Made by a program: the position numbers and the translations under genes | The notes under the pieces: model-generated | Told to the model about the DNA's origin: nothing | Seen by the model: only the letters and a program-made list of their open reading frames with translations | The model's database searches: none | Shown: one piece after another, positions 22,936 through 38,014 of the stretch | Numbering within the stretch: the first letter of the stretch is position 1 | How the letters are laid out: every line of letters begins with the position of its first letter | Assembly: GCF_003945595.2 (NCBI RefSeq) | Contig: NW_024104284.1 | Coordinates: 1,189,001-1,253,000 of the forward strand | DNA from: Pipra filicauda | Taxonomy: Eukaryota > Chordata > Aves > Passeriformes > Pipridae | Direction: 5' to 3' | Length of the DNA: 64,000 nucleotides

Positions 22936-23821
22936 AATGGCAAGTTTTAGTTGTTAAATCGGGTTTGCTCTACATTGAAAAACAGGGACAAAGAGAGAGG
23001 GCACGGTATTTCCCTGAACTGTCTGTGCTGACAAGTGAAATCACTCCAGATGACATATTTGAGTCAAATCCCTGGAAAAGCACCTGAACTTCTCTCCAAG
23101 TTCTGCTTAAAACCTCAGTTCTACAAACTGCTTCACAAGCTGCCAACTTGCATTTTGTTTTAGAAAGCTCTAGAGTTGTCATCAAGAACCTCTCCATTCT
23201 AACGTTCTGATTGCTGTTCCCATAGCCAGCTTGCCCTCACTGGCAGCTTTTGCAATTGTGTTTCATAGAACTCAGTTTAAGGCCAGGTAGTAAACACTTT
23301 TTGCAAGCATAGTGAAGATGATCTACAGAAAATAGAGAACTGGTTATTGCGGAACAGCTAGCATAATACAGGGGCTGATGACAGAGACAGTTATGAGCTC
23401 TTAAGAGATATCAACAAGTCTTATCTTCCCTTGTAAAACAGAAGAATATTAAATAAATGAAATATGAGATCAGTTAGAATCAAACTTTTTAATTTCAACA
23501 AAGTCAAAGAAATGTGAACCTATGCAACAGGGAAGAAAAAACCAATAGCAAATTTTGCTGCCCAGCAAAATTCTATATTTTTGACATCACTCAATGAAAA
23601 TCCATAAATCCCTAAATACACTTGCTCTTGAGGAAGGGAGGTAAGTAAGAAAAAGCAAAAAAGGAACACCTACTGGAACAAGTGAGCTCCACTGTGAGTT
23701 GTTCAGTTACAGACATCTATCTGTCATCACTGCTTTTATGAACATAGGAATCAATGACAAGTCTGTCAATAAAAGGAGGGAAAAATGAAACCATGTCTTT
23801 AAAACAGAAGGGAAATATATC

Positions 23822-23858
23822 GTATATGCATATCTGCAATTGTATATGTATATCTGCA
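23822..23858. repeat. 20-bp tandem pair, TATATG-rich
   Basis: GTATATGCATATCTGCA at 23822-23838 recurs as GTATATGTATATCTGCA at 23842-23858 with a single difference. Confidence 0.85.
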
Positions 23859-24015
23859 GGCTGTCAAGCTAACATGCACATGGAAAATGGAAACCAGAAT
23901 GTCCTCTAAGGAGGTCATTGAAATGGGGAGGACAAAATCATACCAGAATTGCTTTGGCTTTGCTATTTGTTCATTTAACAAAGAACTAAAGACGTGTGGA
24001 AAACTTTGGTTACCA

Positions 24016-24114
24016 AAAAAACCCAAAAACCACACAACCAAACCACAATCTCCCTCCCCCCCAAAAAAAGAAAAAACCCACAAAATTAAAAACACAAACC
24101 AAAAAAAACAAAAA
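24016..24114. repeat. A/C-rich low-complexity tract
   Basis: Runs of A are broken by CC, ACCC and a CCCCCCC block. The Lys/Pro/Thr-rich frame on the plus strand (within 23887-24189) is a composition artefact. Confidence 0.85.
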
Positions 24115-26850
24115 GAATTTTGGTATTTGGTTGAAGACGAACTTGTAATTTTGCAAAGAATAACATTTTGGACAGAAATAGACTCCTGATGGTTATTGAA
24201 GGGCTGGCAGGTTGCTATTTGGTTTTTTTGACTGATTACATTTGTGACTAACGGGAGAGTAATAAACTTACTAAGGAAACTTTGCTCTGACTCTTTTATT
24301 TAATAATTAAATATATGGAATTCTTGTCAAGATTTTCTGGAGTGTCGAACGGAAAAGGTCATAAATCAAGGAGACAGGACATATAGAAAGATATAGTTAG
24401 CGAACTCTAGCAAGTTAAAAACCCCTCTGCTATGTACTCAGTGGGTAATTCTGACGACGTATCTCTTAGAAATGTAAGTAAATGGCAGGCTGAATAGTGA
24501 AAGAGTAAAATAGTATCTTTTATAATCTCGTTTTCACAGAGCAGTACTATGGGTGTAGGCATGCAAAAAAAGAAAGATTTTGTCACACTGATTTGAATTA
24601 TTCCAGATGAAGCACTGGGATCTGTATACACTTGAAGTGTTAACAAATTTGATTTCTCTAAGCCCTTGTGTCCATAAAACATGACTACAAAAATGGACAT
24701 AGTAGCATTTTTGAATACAAATAATTAATGTTTCATCTGAACTAATTTAATGCTTGATAATTTTAGGTTTGACAGCAAAAGCAGCAATTTCTTCTCAGAT
24801 TCTTAATCTGTCCTCTGCAGGTCTCACTTAGCTTTACCTGATACTTTCTTAAACCCTTGCTCTGCTTTTTCCTCTTCTTTAGATCCTGACCTTGGTTTCT
24901 ACAAGAATTTTCTGATTTTCTCTCCCAGTGCTTCTGCTCACACTGTGAAGGTAGAGGTTAGCCAGCTGCTCCCAGGCCACCTCACTCTCTTCTGTCTTCT
25001 CCTTGGCTTGGTCTCCAGAGAAGGTAAAGCCTCAACTGCAAAGACATCGTGAAGGATCATTCAGTGTCTACAGCACTGGCATCCTAAACATGGCAGAAGC
25101 CATTAGAGTAGCACAGAATGCATTTCAGATAAGTAGCAAAAGCTGAAGAAAAAGCAGTACTGTCATCTATCTATAAAAAGAGACAAATGGAGGGAGCTTG
25201 TCTTCTAAAGTATTCTTTTTATACTTATATTTTTTTAACATAGTCATGAAAGTGGAGTTGGTATAAGGGAACCCACTGCTCTCTGAACAGTAGGAACAGT
25301 TGGAGATATATGGGGAAATGTATCTGTGAAAGTGACCTTTACCCCTGGAGCAGAGTGCTCTTTGATGCATAAATCTTATGGAGAGATGAGCGTAAGCGAC
25401 TTTAGCTGATGATTAAACTCCTTTTTTCAGTAATAGTGGAACCAGACAGTAAAATAAAAGCTTGAGAGATGGTTTCTTAAGAGGTACTAAAAAGTCCTTT
25501 GAAGGAAAGAGTCCCCCAAAAAGGCTGAAAAAACATCAGGTTATTGACTGACAGGCTCACTATGCTATAGTTAGCCGAAGAAAATGTCTAACAGATCCAC
25601 TACATTTGTATATTTCTTTATTTTTTTTTAGAACAGATGTAGTCTGAACTCCCCCCATTACAACATCAGGCTGATCTGATCCTTCTCAACTGTTTCAGGG
25701 TTTTATACAGTTACAGAATACTCAGGAGAAATCATGAGAATTTTACAGTGCTGAGATAAAGCTGTGTGAAAGTGTCTATACATGTCCACAAATATTTCCA
25801 AACTCAGAATCTCAGGAGACTCATTTTGCACTTAAAACTGACAAGTGAAAATTCTTGAGCATGAAATTTTGAGCAAAAGAGATGCATTTTCTTCAGCGAG
25901 CTGCATACAAAGAAAATCCACTCCACGCATCCTAGTGACCCCACTAGCAGAACACCTAGCTTAGGAAGGCTCTTAACTACTGCATCCCCAAACTTTGTGT
26001 AACAAATTAGATGCAGAAACACCTTTCTGGGAACTGTGAAATGTTTTTTTTTCCCTGTCAAATTCCCAAAGACTTTCAGAGCTGTTGCAGTCAGTCTTAT
26101 GCATTTTGACAGCATTGAGACTTTATTTTTATACATGCAGACATATCTACAAATACAGAGTTGATGGTAGAACTGGGGACCTTGACATTAGCTGCAGTTC
26201 ACCTTGCCTGAATGTGTGTTCTGAGGTGGAGGTTCTACATATATACTCAAGAAAACAAATGAAAACACCAATAAGTTGAATGCCAGCATTTTTCTTTGCT
26301 TGGCACTAAATTAAACGAGCATGGAACTATAATTGTAATGGAATGAATCATACAGTCATCTCTAGTGAAATACAAGAGCTCCCTGTCTATATAAGTCAAA
26401 GAAATGAAAGAAGTTAGTAGCCTGGAGCAAAGAAGGACTTAACGAAGCCAGAGTGGCTTTAAACTCCTGATGCCACAAATGATTTTCTGAGCAGTGTCTT
26501 CCGCCTTAAAAAATTATGCAAATGGAATGTGAAAATTTTGTAAAAAATAAAAATTTCAATCTCTCGAATAACAATAAGTACCCAGATCAAGCCTGTCATT
26601 TTAGACAACTTATATCCCCTCTGCTAAGAACATGAGGCTAAGGGATACATGAAATTTGTAAAGTAGCTTGGACAACCAAGAGAGGACTGAGCATTGCAGC
26701 ACATGATGACGGCATCTGGTAGAAGCAGAGTGAAATTTTACTGATATTCATATATGGCATGCTAAAGTCACTAGTGTTTTTCTTGAATGCAATTCCAAAT
26801 CTGAAGAATATTTTCTAAAGTGATAATGCTTTTGTGGAAACTGCACACTT

Positions 26851-26901
26851 GGAGAAAAGAGAAAGGAAAAAAAAAGATAAAGAAAAAGGGAAAAGGGAAA
26901 G
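26851..26901 (+). repeat. Purine-rich tract
   Basis: Almost uninterrupted A/G for about 50 bases (a single T at about 26878). It is low-complexity DNA capable in principle of triplex formation. Confidence 0.8.
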
Positions 26902-27450
26902 ATTTTCTATTAACAGAGGTTTTTCTACTATCTTGATCTGTTGCTTTGATGAATGCAACTGATTATTTGTTATGACTTCTGTCCCATCTCCAAAAGACTT
27001 TTTAGTACAAGACTACCTTTTTCACAGTTGTATTACAAATCAGATTTCCACTCCCCTAAGCTGAGACAGATGTAAAGTAGAAAGTTCTAATTGCTATATG
27101 GTATTATATTTATACTTAAATAACTTCAATTTCATGTTCAGTGTGACAAAAATGAAGAGAAGAAGTCTCTATGTTATATATAGCAGCACTGCTACTTACA
27201 GCAATTCTAATGGCTTGATGGGCTACTACAGCGACAAGTGCAATGGACCAACTTGAATAGAACAGCCTGCTTCTCCCAATTCTCAGTAAATCAAATAATG
27301 AGCTCCAAATTAAAAAAATATCAGGTATACCCGAGCACATCAGAAGTTCTCCCCAATATTTTGTTAGATTATTTTCTGGGTTTGCTTATTTACATTTTTC
27401 TGAGGGTTTTGTTTCTCACTTTGCACTAAATTACAATTCTCTCGATCAAA

Positions 27451-27495
27451 TTGTAGAGTCGTTTAGGTTGGAAAGAATCTTTAAGAACATCTCAT
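27451..27495 (-). mobile_element. CR1 LINE 3' UTR scrap
   Basis: TAGAGTCGTTTAGGTTGGAA followed by AGAATCTTTAAGAACATCTC matches the minus-strand CR1 3' UTR signature. Only about 45 bp is recognisable. Confidence 0.7.
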
Positions 27496-30400
27496 TGCTC
27501 TTCGTATTTATTCCCTTTCAGTCCCAAGTTAAATATCATCCTCCTATCCCCGATTATTGGATTACTCATTAAAAGAGTCAATTAACAATTGTTTACTAGA
27601 TTATATAACAGTGTTATAACACAAAATAAGCACAGTATATGCATATTGAACTAATGACTTCCCTGTTAGTGTGTTTAAAACATTTCAAATAAATATCCAA
27701 AAGACTATAAATCTTCCATTTTCTTTTGTCTTCCAAAGATTTACCAAAAATTAGAATTTAATTTTTGGTTTTAAATAGATTTTTTAAGTCTTTGATGCAG
27801 AGTTGCTCTCTGTTTTACCTGTAGCAAGAGTCAAGAACCTGTGCGGACCAGAAATCACCTCAGGGCATCAAACCTGCAGCCTCAAAAACCACTAAATGAG
27901 TTTCTTTTTCTTTCATACCTCCCTTCTACACAGCAAAATACTTAAAGCGATGCCAGAAACATAAAGAAGATGATCTACCTCATAAACTCTTGGCTAGTGA
28001 TGCTTGCCCTGGAGTCGCAAGCCCATTGTTTACCTTTCCTTTTGAAGCCTGGGAAAAAATATATCAAAGTATTTTAGGCTGCCAGAATTTTGCACACACA
28101 GACATTGGCATTATGACAGGAAATCCAGATGAAAAAAGATGTCTGGGCTTAAATATCACACCCTCCCCTGAGCTCTTCTTGGGAACCTAGAAACTAGCTT
28201 GTATTAAGGAAATGATTATAAAATCATGCACAGAGATGGAAGAACTTTATGACTGACCTACTCTTCTTTCCATGAACCTGCTGGGCCTGACATAATCTGA
28301 CATTTCTTTCCTGAAATGACTATGGGAAAGGCCTGAAAAGGACCATTTTTTTTCTGGCCCATGTTTGGCCTACCATTCCATATGATTTGCCACTGTGGTG
28401 CAGGAGAGAGCACCAGTCAGCAGTATACACTTTGCTGTAGAACTGAGAAAGTGACTCACTTTCTAGGTTCATGTATTGATTTCCCAAATGGACATAGCTC
28501 ATTTCTGTACTGAAAGGTGTGACACAACCCATTATAAACTGCACTGTTCTACTAGCAGAAATTCTAGCTATAACAATGTCTTTTTTTTTTTTTTGTTTTC
28601 AGGAAGACGTTCCGTTTCCTCCAGTCTTCCAAGTAATGCTTTTTTTCTCCCTACACACCCTCCATCTGCCTCTTGCCTGTTCACAGGTAAATATTCCACT
28701 TTACCAGTGAAAACCCTCTGTGGCAAACCAGTATCTTTTCACCACATAGAGCTTGTTTTCCTGATACTGTATCAAATGCCTTCAGATGGCTATGTGTGCA
28801 GATCCTGTTCTCCAGCCATCCTGCAGTTTAATTTAACTAATTATGCAGTTTAACTGAACAATTAGACGACTCCTTTTTCTCAGTATAAATAATAGCCAAA
28901 GAAGCCAAGCTCCCTGAAACAAAGATTATGTATTTCCTGTATAATTTCTCTGTACCAGAACTCTTTCCCTCACAACCCTGAAATGTCTAAGACTTAAAAT
29001 AACAGCAGAATCTTAATCCTTTATATGTCCCAAGTATATGTGGTTATGTCATCAGGCTAAATGAAGCAACAATTCTGGTTTATTTAGAACTAAAGAAGAA
29101 ATGAAAAGACATCCCACCAACACACACATTTCTCTATTCCAAAGTACCAGTCCCTTTTCTCAGTAAGTCTCTTCACAAACACAGAAACTGGGCAACAGCT
29201 GTAGTTTCCTCAGGTTGGCTTCCAAGGATGTTTAAGCAATTGCCCTTTGGTCTTTACACTAACCCACACAACCCATTTTGTTGTTTCTTATATAGACTAT
29301 ATTGTGTTTGGGTGACAGAAAGACAGCAACCACATATGGGCACAATAGTAAAAAAAAGGATATGGCATAGCAAGACAATAATTAACATTCCATGTTATGC
29401 ATATTCCACTCATTCACTCCCATCTCCACCATAACACTCCTTCAGGAGACCACCCTGTCATACCATAAAACAAGGTGATACCTCCTCCCATCATTTCATG
29501 GGATTTCTTTTTGCTTAAACAATATAGCATCTTTGTATTCCAGATGTTCCCACTGAAAATAATTTCAATAGTATAGTGAAGACTAAACTGTTCCAAGATG
29601 TTGGCAACTACCAACTGAAATTCCAGTAACACACAATATTAACATCAAGATCCTCTGTTTGAGCAATCTCTTTGCTGTGGGCTATATTCCAGCAACACCC
29701 TTCTCCATTGTCCTAGCAGCAGAAATAGGAACTGTGAACATGCAAAAACTTTGGGGACCAAATCCCTCTGAGCAACTGGATCCCTGCTCTATGAGAAGAC
29801 AGTGTTTGCAGATGTTGTTCATGCAAAGCCACCTCTACAAATCACATGAGTCTCCCCAGTCCTAGAGGTTTGTCTGAAGGTGTAGCCCTGCCACAAACCT
29901 CAAATTTTTTATCATGAAAAACCTTTGTAAAAATGTATGTTTCATTTTTATTAGAACTTTGTCTGATATGATTAAGTAAAAAAAAGTCTACAGGTATCTG
30001 CAAAGGAGTATTATTCAGGTAGTTTAATATTTGTTCATATCAGACACTGACTAATCTCACTCTTTGATGTTCTTATTTCCAGCATCCCTTTACTTCTGTA
30101 TCAAATACGAACTGAGTTTAACAATGCAACTCAAATGACTGTAAGACCATTTTAGAGCCATTTCTACTTCTACAAGTTCCCAACACAGTTAGGGAGAAAA
30201 TTCCTATTTCCCTCTTCCATCCCAAACCATGTCAAAATTTTGGTAACATGCAAATAGATCTTCTATACTCTTAGTGTTGCCCTATAAAACTTTGAGTATG
30301 ACTGAGAAGTCAACCAGACCTATACCAGTGATATTTTCTCTTGTCAGTGGAAATTCTCTCTGTTGAGCATGCACCTGAGGTAAGTGACCTCTTTCTGGAA

Positions 30401-31690
30401 GAGCTCATGTTTCTTTTTGTCCCATTTCCAGCTAATCTTATTACTACTACCTGTGAGTCCACCAGTTCATGCTGGAAATGGTCAGTGTGCAGCAGATTCT
30501 CAGCCAGCCTCATAAGCAAGCAGGAGACCTGTCAGGAAATAAATTCACCTGTAATGTCACAGAGGTTGTAGAAGAATCACACAAGCTAAACCCAGAACTC
30601 TCACTCTGATAACGCTCCTGTTCCCACCCTTTGAATCCACTTCCACCTGCTGAAAGGAACCTTTAAGATCCGGTTCAAAAAATTGTAGATGAATTTGCTA
30701 TCTCTCAGCCTAACTTTCCTAGGTAGGACACACTGAATTATTTAAAGCCAAACAGTTCTGATCTTGGATTTGTGTTTTTCTTTGAATAACTGGAACTGTG
30801 AGACCCCAGAACTGGCTGAAAGCATAGTTATGCTTAATACTATAAAAATCTTCTTTAAAACAGTAATCATAAAAATATCTATATGATTGTACCTGATCTC
30901 ACCTTACCCCACCAAATAAAACCCACATTTCTGTTGACTTTAGGGAACAGTTTCGTTTTCCTCATGCTTTCAAATATTTTTATTGCACTCCATCTAAATT
31001 TACAGCAATGCCTGAAACTACTCCAATAAAACCTCAGAATCCACAATCTCTCCTTATCCTGTAAAATTTTTCTGAAGCAAACAACTGCAGGAATTACACA
31101 TCTTGGACCTGCTATTTATGTGTTACTGTTTCTTAAAGAAGTATTCAGTCACTGAGCACAGACTAGATTCTATTACAATCCTGTAGCAGTGTTGCTAGAA
31201 GTTCCCTCCAAGCCTTTACTCTTATGTGGCAGTAAGGATGACTTCATTTAGCACACATCAGACTTGCTCCTGTCTGCAATTTGACTTCAGTAAAGCAGTT
31301 GTTCCAAACAAGCCACATGGTTTTGGTGTTCCCATAATGGTTTTATCAGCAGATGTTATAAAATTACGTATGAGATCTTTAAGAGAGTTTCGTAATGTCT
31401 TTAAGCTTTAAATTACCAGTATGCAGCCTCAACCCTTACTGAATTTTAATGTATGGTTTTGTAATAACATTGTCAACAGAAGTATTTTATTATTTGCATG
31501 TTTACCTATTCCAATTATTGTTAGGAAAAGGCTTGTTCCAATTTATCCCAACCTACTACAACTTTCTTTCCTCACTTGTTCCCACCTAGTTTTAGTATAT
31601 ATTTTATTTGTCTGTTTCAATCATGAAAACAGTATGGAGAAGGTTCAAACTATATTAGTGTAATTATTATTAGATTTGCTCTCTGTTGTT

Positions 31691-31712
31691 TTTTGTTTGT
31701 TTGTTTGTTTTT
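31691..31712. repeat. (TTTG)n microsatellite
   Basis: About four to five TTTG units inside a T-rich run. Confidence 0.85.
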
Positions 31713-34700
31713 CCTTTCCAATCCAGAAGTATTTAGCAAAAGCACCAAAATAAGCTCTGAACAAAAAGGGTTAAAGGACCCTTTCCTGGCTCGGGAATTT
31801 GTTTGAACTTGCTGAGTTAATAGCTCCCAGTGATTGAGCTATAACAAAACCACTTCATCCCCTAGACAACAGAAATTGTGAGATAAACTCTGGAAACAAA
31901 TAAAGGATTTTTGTGAGGAAACTCATGTGGCCCTGTGGAGCAAGAAGAGTTGTAGGAAATGTCTTTGAAATCAAAGTTTATGAATCACTAGTGTCAATAA
32001 ATATTGCATACAGATGTTATAAAGTGCCTTTTCAGTTTTGATTGCCAAGAAGGTAAACTGGAAACACAGTAGTTGTAAAATGAAGGCATAAAAGGCTAAT
32101 CAGTGTGATATATAGAGAGAAGAAAAACTGTAATTTTTATAATTTGTATCATCTGTTGATGTAACTTTTGCAGCTGTTATCAAAATACAGCTATAACAAG
32201 TAGTAACCTCTTGATTCAAATTGGTTTTCTGTATATGCCTATGCTCTTCCATGTATATACATGCCTGTATATACAACTTAAAAGAATTTCCATCAACATC
32301 TCTGATCCTCTACAAAACTGCAACCTACTTTGTTAGAAGAGCATTCAAACCTCTTCTCAAACCTTTGCACTGCTTCATGACTTTCTTTGGGTTTTTTTCC
32401 CTCCTTACTTTTATTTACTGTATGCTTGGAAAAGAGTGTACTGCATCATTTTAGCCTTCTTTTGCTGGAAACAATAGCCAAGTGGTAAAAATTTTTAAAA
32501 AAGTACTACAGAAGCCAGATATCATGTCTGCTTTCCAGACATGTTTTACTACTTATACAGAGATTCGGAAACACTGGAAAAATCCTTATCTGGATGTAGC
32601 AAGACTTAAACTCCCAGAGTTAGCTGGTGACATCAGTCTTGTGGGTGCTGAAGTAGTGCAAAGCATTTGTATTACATGCCAGGATTTTCCTTTATGGCCA
32701 TTTATTAGCCCAGCTGGCTGTTACTGAGTGCCAGGTACTCTGATAGTGATCGCAAGTGTAATAAAATGTCTTCCTACAAAAATTAATTCTGCACAGTTAG
32801 TCTAGCATCACTGATGGATTACTTTTAGCAAACCTAAAATGTTTCTTCAGTTGGTTATAACAGATCTTCACATTTCTCAGTTTTCTGGGTCATATATTTA
32901 GGAGAGAGGACTCATCCTGAGGTCTCAACTTTTGTTTTAATTAAACAAATTTCATGGAAATATATTTCATGACAATAGCACCAAGAACAGAGGTATTTTG
33001 GTTTTATAGCTATGAAAACATTTTTTTTTCTGCAGTAGAAAGGAGGAAGAGGAAGAGACATGTTCCTTTGCTCTGCCCCTCACATGGATGGTTGAGTACA
33101 TTAGAAAACAAAATCTGGCTGGAAAATAATTCACTGAGTTTAAATAAGTGATGAAAGAGCATGATGTATAGATGTAACCAAATTGGCCAGGCATGTACAC
33201 ATAATGCTTCGGGTAAGTAGCAGGACATTAAGAAATCTGGACTTCTTACCAAATAAAAAAATATGATATATATTACTAAACCACTCTCCTGAGTGTTTGT
33301 ACCAAAGATAAGGCTTTAAGAATCTCATTTTCACTTATGCCACTAAATGATGTGCGATACAGGGGGGAAGAAGTCAAACTCAGCATTTCCTGTCCTGGTT
33401 ATTTTTAGAAAATTGAGGTACTGTATACATCTGTGAAACTGCTGCATCTAGAAAAATCACTTCGTGCCAGGCTGCTGTAGTATTGTGTTCAGAGGGAGAT
33501 GGAAGCAAGGGTCAAAGCAAGTGATGGTCTCAGAGAGCCCTCCATCTGGTGTTAAGTGTGAGTGAAGAGGGCACAGGGTGATGGCAGAGATGACGGTCAT
33601 GCAGAGCCCAAGAGCACAGACCCTTTATATTTTTTTTTTCTTTGTTGGTCTCCATTTCCAATGACTGAAGAGGCAGAGTTGGAACAGCCTGGGCTGTTTT
33701 CCAGGATGGTTTTAATGATGTGCTTGGAACAATGATAGTTTCACATATTCTTTGCTTGCACTCTCTACTTCAGCTTCCCAATGCTGAAACATCACGCTCA
33801 GTTAGGACATAAGAGACAGGACACAGGGAGAAGTACTACAGCATGGCTCAAATTGGAACAAATTACATCAGCATCGAAAAAAAGGTCACCTGCCATTTAA
33901 AGTTCATTATAATTTTAGAAGGAAATAATTTACAGAGCTGAAAATGAGACAAAGGCCTCTGGGGCTCTCTAAGGAAAGAGATGGCTCTCACAGTGCAGGA
34001 CAGCAGCTCCCCTACAGTTACAGAAAAATAGTGTCCTAAGACAAACAGGCTGAAGTATGCATGGATTTAGTTCTCATCTCACTGAGTATGCTTCTATCTG
34101 TGCTCTCCAAAATCGCTATTCCAAACTCTGCATGACCCAAGAGAGCTTTTCCAGCCCTGTAACTATGGCTAAGCTTGTGATTCTTTTCACCTGCACCCGT
34201 TCAACAAGTTTCCACAGACAATCTGAAGTTACCCAATTGTCTCTCATCTGTACCCTCAGGAATGATGCTTTCCCCACTCTCAGAGTCAGATTTTCTGCTT
34301 GTGACAGAAGACAATGACTACTAACACAACAAACCTAATAACCCCTATACTAAGCATCTACTTAAACTGCTAATGTTTTACTCCTCAGTTTACAGAGTTT
34401 TACCATTTCCTTCCAAAGGGGATGTCAAAATAATCCTGCATTCAAATTCATTTTGCATAACATAGCTTTTCATTTCCTTGTTTCACTCACTATGGTTGCT
34501 TCCACTTGTTCCTGGTATGCACCAAAAACTATATGAACACTCTTACATATCTCCTTTCTTTTCTGAATCCTGATTACATGAGTGATATCTTTATATTTGC
34601 ATGAGTATGTGTTAAAAATCAGATTTTCTGAAGTCATATATCTTTTTGTTAATTCTTTTGATTTCTCTGTGTTGTGGTCAGAGCTCAAAAATTAATTTCT

Positions 34701-37700
34701 GCTATTATCAGGTGTCAGCTTCAGCTACAGCTTGAATCAATGAAAGGCTCTAAAAATGTATTGCAAAGTGATTTTCCTTCTACAGAGGAAAAAGGCAAGT
34801 CATTCCTGAATTCCAACCATGGCTAAATTATCTGATGTTGGCAGAGGTTCAGGGACAATCTACAAACAAAATTATAATCACTAGGCCATCAGTTTCCACA
34901 GACCTGGCCAGAAAGGATTTTTCTCTCAGACCTTATCCGATTTAATTTTGTTTCTTTTGTCTTCATTCTTTCACCCTCTTCTTCATACTTAATTTCTCAC
35001 GCTTCTCTTAGAATCATTTTCTCAATCTTCACTTTGGTTTCCCATTCCAATTATAATCTATCACTTAATAACACTAGGTGCAAGAAAATTCCAAATAAAT
35101 CAGATTTGGCTCAGGTTTTAGGACTGTATTCTAAATAAAGCTTAGATAGGAATTGTAGTCTGAAATACAGATATTAAAATCTGAGTGAATGAATTTTGGC
35201 TCCTACATCTGCATTTTGGCATCTGAATAAAGTGGTTATCCAACGGTTTCAAATATCTGCAGTTGAAGTGCTAAGTGTGGCATTTAGACATTCACTTATA
35301 AAATGTTTTTAACTGCAAAAATTAAAAATGTATGGTGGTTAAAATCTTCTGTAAGGGAACCAGTAATCTTGTCTAGAAATAAATGCTTCATAGCAGTAAA
35401 GTTTCAGGTGCTGCATTCCAGTCCTGGGAAAGCTTTTATTCTGTCCCTTGAATGGGTTACAGGAGCAAAAATGAGCAACAGACCATTTTCAATGACCTAT
35501 ATTCTAGTCTGATTTTTCTTTCCTTTAAGTCAATGTAATAAAGAATTTTTGAAATAATTTCATTGGTTTTTAGAAATTTGAGTGCTGGTATTTGAGGTTA
35601 AAATGAGGCTGTATCTTCTGCTAAGAATAAGATACTATTTGAAGAAATCCCCATGACAGAGTGAATCAGATTGCCTTCAACAGAGAAATGCTTCAGAGCA
35701 AGGCTACTGCTGGGTCGCTGGACCTACCCAAGCCTGGTCATGACATGGGAGCAAAGGCCTAAGAAAGCTGATCCAAATCAGAGTGCAGAGAAAGGTGACC
35801 AGACCTCAGACATGTTTGAGAGTTTGTCTCTTTTTTTATGCAGATTTAGCTCTGTCTTTATTTTAGTGTTGTTTGGGTTTTATTTTTTGAGAATGGAGGA
35901 AGGAGAAATGAAGACTATGGCCACTTAACAGAGTCCAGAGGCGCTGTGCAGGCTGACTCCATGAGTTACTAGCAGATTTTACATCTTGAGACCTACTGAC
36001 TGGTGGCACCATTCTGCTGCAGAGTGGATCTTACTCCCCCTAAATCTCCAGTCTGCTCTTACCCTTACAACATTAGTTGGAGAGTAATTGATCCACAGTG
36101 TCAGTGACTTGTATTCCTCTCTCATTGTCTCCTTGATGAGAGGAATTCAGGCAGAAAAAATAGACTTATAATGATTTAGGGGGAAAGTTTAAAATAAATG
36201 TTCAATTGCTTTGCATTTTTAACATTTCTTAAGGACTTCAGCATAGGTACAAATGTGCAGCCATAGACTGAAAAATAATCTGAATAATGCCATGTTTTTC
36301 ATACTCTGTTTAATTATGGTGTTCCTTAGCAAAGATAAGAAGAGTTCAAAAGGAGATGCAAGAGCCTAATTAATAATAATCCCCATTCCAAAGACTATAC
36401 CAAAATTTAGGAAATTAGTATGAAGAGAACTATTGGTCTTTCTAATCCATCCTTTTTCTTTGGGCTACTATTCATCAGGCATGCCCCAGAGTGCTCCCTA
36501 CTCACTGCTGTTCAACTCCATGCTGTTTGAATCTTCATCTTTTGTTAGACTTTTCAATATCCTAATTATGGATTTAAAGTGAAAAATCTCTCACTAAACC
36601 CCAACCTAAACCTCCTTTTCATTTGTCATTTCAAGTCACAGTGAAAACAAAGCAACGGCCATTACAGAGTTAGCCCTTTTTTATAGGACATTCGTTATAT
36701 TTAAGTTTTCCTGTCAGCACTATTTTTCAGACTGCAGACATTCAAACTCTGCAAAAGAAGCAACAGCTGTAATATAGCCAAAGGCAATTACAACAAAGGA
36801 GCTTCAGTAAGCATCTTTAAGGAAGCTTTTACATTTGGAATTCTTAGCTTGATGCTAATTATTTAGTTATTAATGATTTTATTTTTTTAGACCAGCTATA
36901 GGAATACGGACAACAAAAATGTATCTAGTATCAGTGACTATGTGGGTTTTATAGTGCTATTTTTAAACATGAATTTTTGGTTCCTAGATCCACTCTCTTG
37001 CTGAACTAGGGGTCAAGAGACAAGCGGGGAGAAAGATGGGCAAATTGCTTTTTTGCCCATTAAAAGTGATGGAGAACTTCCTTATACAATTTAAATGACG
37101 TGTCCACGGTGGTATGTGAAAGATTGTCTCCCCACAATGCATTTTTCTTTGTCAACATCCTGTCAGGGTGCTTCAGTGAGTTCCGAATTGTCTTATCTCT
37201 GCCTCAAGGGGAAAAAGTCAGTTGTCTTTATAATCCTGTGTTTTAGGATGCTTTAAATGCTGATCTAGTCTATGAGGATTAGGCCCTGTGTGGCATGTTC
37301 CTTAATCTGTGCCCTAGTGATAGCTGCATTCAAAGTAGAGAACATGTTGGGAATTGATGAAGGTCCCTTCTGGGCTCAGCACCTGTGAAACGTAGGGCAT
37401 GGGAAGGAGGCTAATATCTTCTTGGGACTTATGAAATGGATTTGCAACACACAGACCTAAACATTCGGATCATGGAACTGCTTCTGGGGTTCCCCAAAGG
37501 AGTCATAATTGAAGCATAACATTTAAAACTTTTAACAGCTGTGAGTAGGAATGTTAAACACTTCCAAAAGCCATGTTGCATTTGAAACAAACGAGTGCTT
37601 CTCCACAGCCCTACTGGTGAATGACTAAACCTTTTCCCTTGTGTGTATGTCATTAGATGCAAAGTGTATGCAAGGGTTTAGTAGGTCACTCCAGAATTTT

Positions 37701-38014
37701 GAAATGAAGTAGCGAAGGAGTAAGTGTAATTCCCAAATGCTATGAGATGCCAATTTAATTGCAATATGAAATGTTACAACCAAATTATCTGTTTATCAGT
37801 ACTGTGAGTATTTTGACAGCTGTAACCCACTTGATTATCAGGACTTACTAGGTGCAGGGGTCTGACAGACATGGTCCATGGTCTTAATGAAGTAAATATA
37901 TTACCGTTTGCTGAGAAAAATTCATCCTTCTGCTTATTTACATGGACCCTTGTGTTAGATTTTGTTTACCTATATAGACTCTTGACGAAGATTTGGATTA
38001 TATTATATATTTGA

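Larger units (their letters stand above)
20824..27450. other. Mostly unique DNA, no gene recognised
   Basis: No coding gene was recognised; open frames reach only 110 codons (25804-26136, minus). It holds the AAGTACTT array, a C-rich/TATA patch near 22.4 kb, a G4 motif at 22.9 kb, an A/C-rich tract at 24.0 kb and a purine-rich tract at 26.85 kb. Confidence 0.6.

Noticed and set aside
23887..24189. Lysine/proline-rich 100-codon plus-strand frame
   Set aside because: Its basic tail is the translation of an A/C-rich low-complexity tract.
28476..28853. 125-codon plus-strand frame with poly-T then CAG, looking like an intron-exon edge
   Set aside because: The pyrimidine tract and AG lie inside the frame rather than before it, the product is not recognisable, and a possible donor only about 30 bp later gives no convincing exon.
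34321..34375. C/A-rich text resembling vertebrate mitochondrial coding sequence
   Set aside because: Only a few tens of bases look similar and no mitochondrial gene frame continues from it.
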